From: Sphingomonas sp. AR_OL41
GTDB lineage: Bacteria > Pseudomonadota > Alphaproteobacteria > Sphingomonadales > Sphingomonadaceae
Assembly: GCF_029911635.1 (NCBI RefSeq)
Contig: NZ_JARYTI010000009.1
Location: 86,224 to 150,223, forward strand
Direction of reading: 5' to 3'
DNA length: 64,000 nucleotides
Shown here: positions 62,836 to 64,000 of the stretch, piece after piece
Position numbering within the stretch: position 1 is the stretch's first letter
Layout of the letters: the number at the start of each line of letters is the position of its first letter
Position numbers and translations under genes: made by a program
The notes under the pieces: generated by a model
The model's database searches: none
What the model saw: only the letters and a program-made list of their open reading frames with translations
What the model was told of the DNA's origin: nothing

Positions 62836-63001
62836 GTTACCGATACAACCCCTGCTGTTCACAGGAGAATTGCCACGACAGACCTCAAGAAGAGGTTAAC
62901 GACCGCCCCAAAATGGCCATCGCGTGGCTAACGAAATCTTTGCCAACGCCGCGATACGAGGCATGATCCGGTCGAGTGGCGTTTCGGGGACGGGGCAGAT
63001 G

Positions 63002-64000
63002 ATGCGAAACACGATGCGCGGGGCGGCCATGGCGGTCGCCATATTGGGACTGTCGGCGGGGCTGACGATGGCGGCGCCGGCAATGGCCGACGTCAAGGCC
63101 GGGGTCGATGCGTGGAGCCGCGGCGAATATAAAAAGGCGGTCGAGATCTGGCGGGTCGACGCCAATGCCGGCGATGCCGATGCGCAGTTCAACATGGGCC
63201 AGGCCTATCGCCTCGGGCGCGGCGTGCCGGTCGACCTGCCGATCGCCGAGGGCTGGTTCCGCAAGGCGGCGCTGCAGGGGCATGTCGAGGCGATCACCAA
63301 TTACGGGCTGACGCTGTTCGACGAGGGCAAGCGCAGCGAGGCGGTGCCGTGGCTCGAGAAATCGGTCGCGCGCGGCGAGCCGCGCGCGCAGATGGTGCTC
63401 GGCACGATGCTGTTCAACGGCGACAGCGTGCCGAAGGACTGGCCGCGCGCCTATGCGCTGCTGGTGCGCTCCTCGGCCTCGGGCCTGCCGCGCGCGGCGC
63501 AGGTTCAGGCGCAGATGGACGAATATATCCCGCTCGAGCAGCGCCAGCAGGGGCTGGTGCTGGCGCGGCAATATGAGGCGGCGGCGCAGCGGCCGGAACT
63601 GCCGCCCGAGATTGCCGGCGTCGGCGCCAGTGGCGGGATGCGCGGAACCGAGTTGCCGCCTTCCTCCTATGATCCCAATGCCGGGCAGCAGCCGGCGATC
63701 GCCGACACGCGGCCGGCCAGGCCGGTGCGCCCGGCGCGGCCTGCCCCAGTGGTTACGCAAGTACCGGCGCCGACGCGCCCCGCGCCGGCGGTCGAGACCC
63801 CGCCCCGGCCGGCAGCGGCGGTCGCTGCGCGCGGCGGGGGCTGGAAGCTCCAGCTCGGCGCCTATCGCGACGAGAACAATGCGCACAATCTGTGGCGCAA
63901 GATCGACGCCAGGGGCGTGGTGCCCGGCTTGCAGGGATCGTTCCCGAAGCGCGGGCCGCTGACGTTGTTGCTGGCCGGGCCGCTCGGCTCGGCTGCGGAG
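63002..64000 (+). CDS. Sel1-repeat and SPOR domain protein, 3' end outside window
   Basis: The visible 333 codons start MRNTMRGAAMAVAILGLSAG (signal peptide, cleavage near AMAD). Three Sel1-type repeats follow (DVKAGVDAWSRGEYKKAVEIW, AQFNMGQAYRLGRGVPVDLPIAEGWF, AQMVLGTMLFNGDSVPKDWPRAYALL), then a Pro/Ala linker and the start of a SPOR domain (GWKLQLGAYRDENNAHNLWRKI). GGGG precedes the ATG at 63002; ATG 62999 is equally in frame. It diverges from parA. Role in cell-envelope or septal processes is inferred. Confidence 0.88.
   Translation, partial: MRNTMRGAAMAVAILGLSAGLTMAAPAMADVKAGVDAWSRGEYKKAVEIWRVDANAGDADAQFNMGQAYRLGRGVPVDLPIAEGWFRKAALQGHVEAITNYGLTLFDEGKRSEAVPWLEKSVARGEPRAQMVLGTMLFNGDSVPKDWPRAYALLVRSSASGLPRAAQVQAQMDEYIPLEQRQQGLVLARQYEAAAQRPELPPEIAGVGASGGMRGTELPPSSYDPNAGQQPAIADTRPARPVRPARPAPVVTQVPAPTRPAPAVETPPRPAAAVAARGGGWKLQLGAYRDENNAHNLWRKIDARGVVPGLQGSFPKRGPLTLLLAGPLGSAAE

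Noticed and set aside
62885..63886. Minus-strand open frame opposite the Sel1-SPOR gene
   Set aside because: The plus strand has a signal peptide, Sel1 repeats and a SPOR domain; the other frame has none.

Overview
This 64 kb window is high-GC, densely packed chromosomal DNA. It most likely comes from a sphingomonad (Sphingomonadales, Alphaproteobacteria). The inference rests on protein style and gene content: large TonB-dependent receptors, ClpP/ClpX/Lon and trigger factor with alphaproteobacterial features, a ccmCDE group, SPOR proteins, and short GC-rich palindromic repeats. No rRNA gene is present to confirm this. Most genes are housekeeping. There is no prophage, insertion sequence or CRISPR array.

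Layout. 1-2277 (minus): ccmE (cut by the window edge), ccmD, ccmC and a leucine-dehydrogenase-like gene that starts 24 nt after tRNA-His. 2426-13726 (minus): a full type II secretion operon, gspC-D-E-F-G-H-I-J-K-L-M-N, with almost every junction overlapping. GC-rich palindromes sit between gspM and gspN and inside the gspJ leader. 13867-23208: a prolyl-4-hydroxylase-like dioxygenase, a TonB-dependent receptor, a small lipoprotein, and then a large surface-type lipoprotein followed by a second TonB-dependent receptor. Pho-box-like sequences precede the first receptor and the large lipoprotein. 23355-36754: proteostasis genes (hupB, lon, clpX, clpP, tig) mixed with an M1 peptidase, an ICMT-like methyltransferase, a lower-GC membrane protein, a GNAT enzyme, a glycosyltransferase and tRNAs for Val and Leu.

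36890-50849: envelope proteins (M48 peptidase, cyclophilin, TorF-type porin), the gatCAB amidotransferase, a SulP transporter coupled to a beta-carbonic anhydrase, and an OmpR/HisKA two-component pair. 50929-54315: glutaminase, then a Slam (DUF560) outer-membrane protein paired with a TbpB-like lipoprotein, which is a type XI secretion pair. 54699-64000: a stranded terminase-small-subunit-like gene coupled to a DUF3089 hydrolase and ruvX; an AraC regulator; pyrB coupled to a degenerate dihydroorotase; and a ParA / ribbon-helix-helix / TPR-SPOR group facing a Sel1-SPOR gene.

Most notable: (i) two probably phosphate-controlled loci for surface uptake beside the T2SS, with a lipoprotein that could be a T2SS client; (ii) the Slam/TbpB-like pair; (iii) a palindromic repeat read in frame through the GspJ prepilin leader; (iv) the pyrB-pseudodihydroorotase pair. 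Functions are assigned by reading motifs and recalled family patterns; no database search was run.
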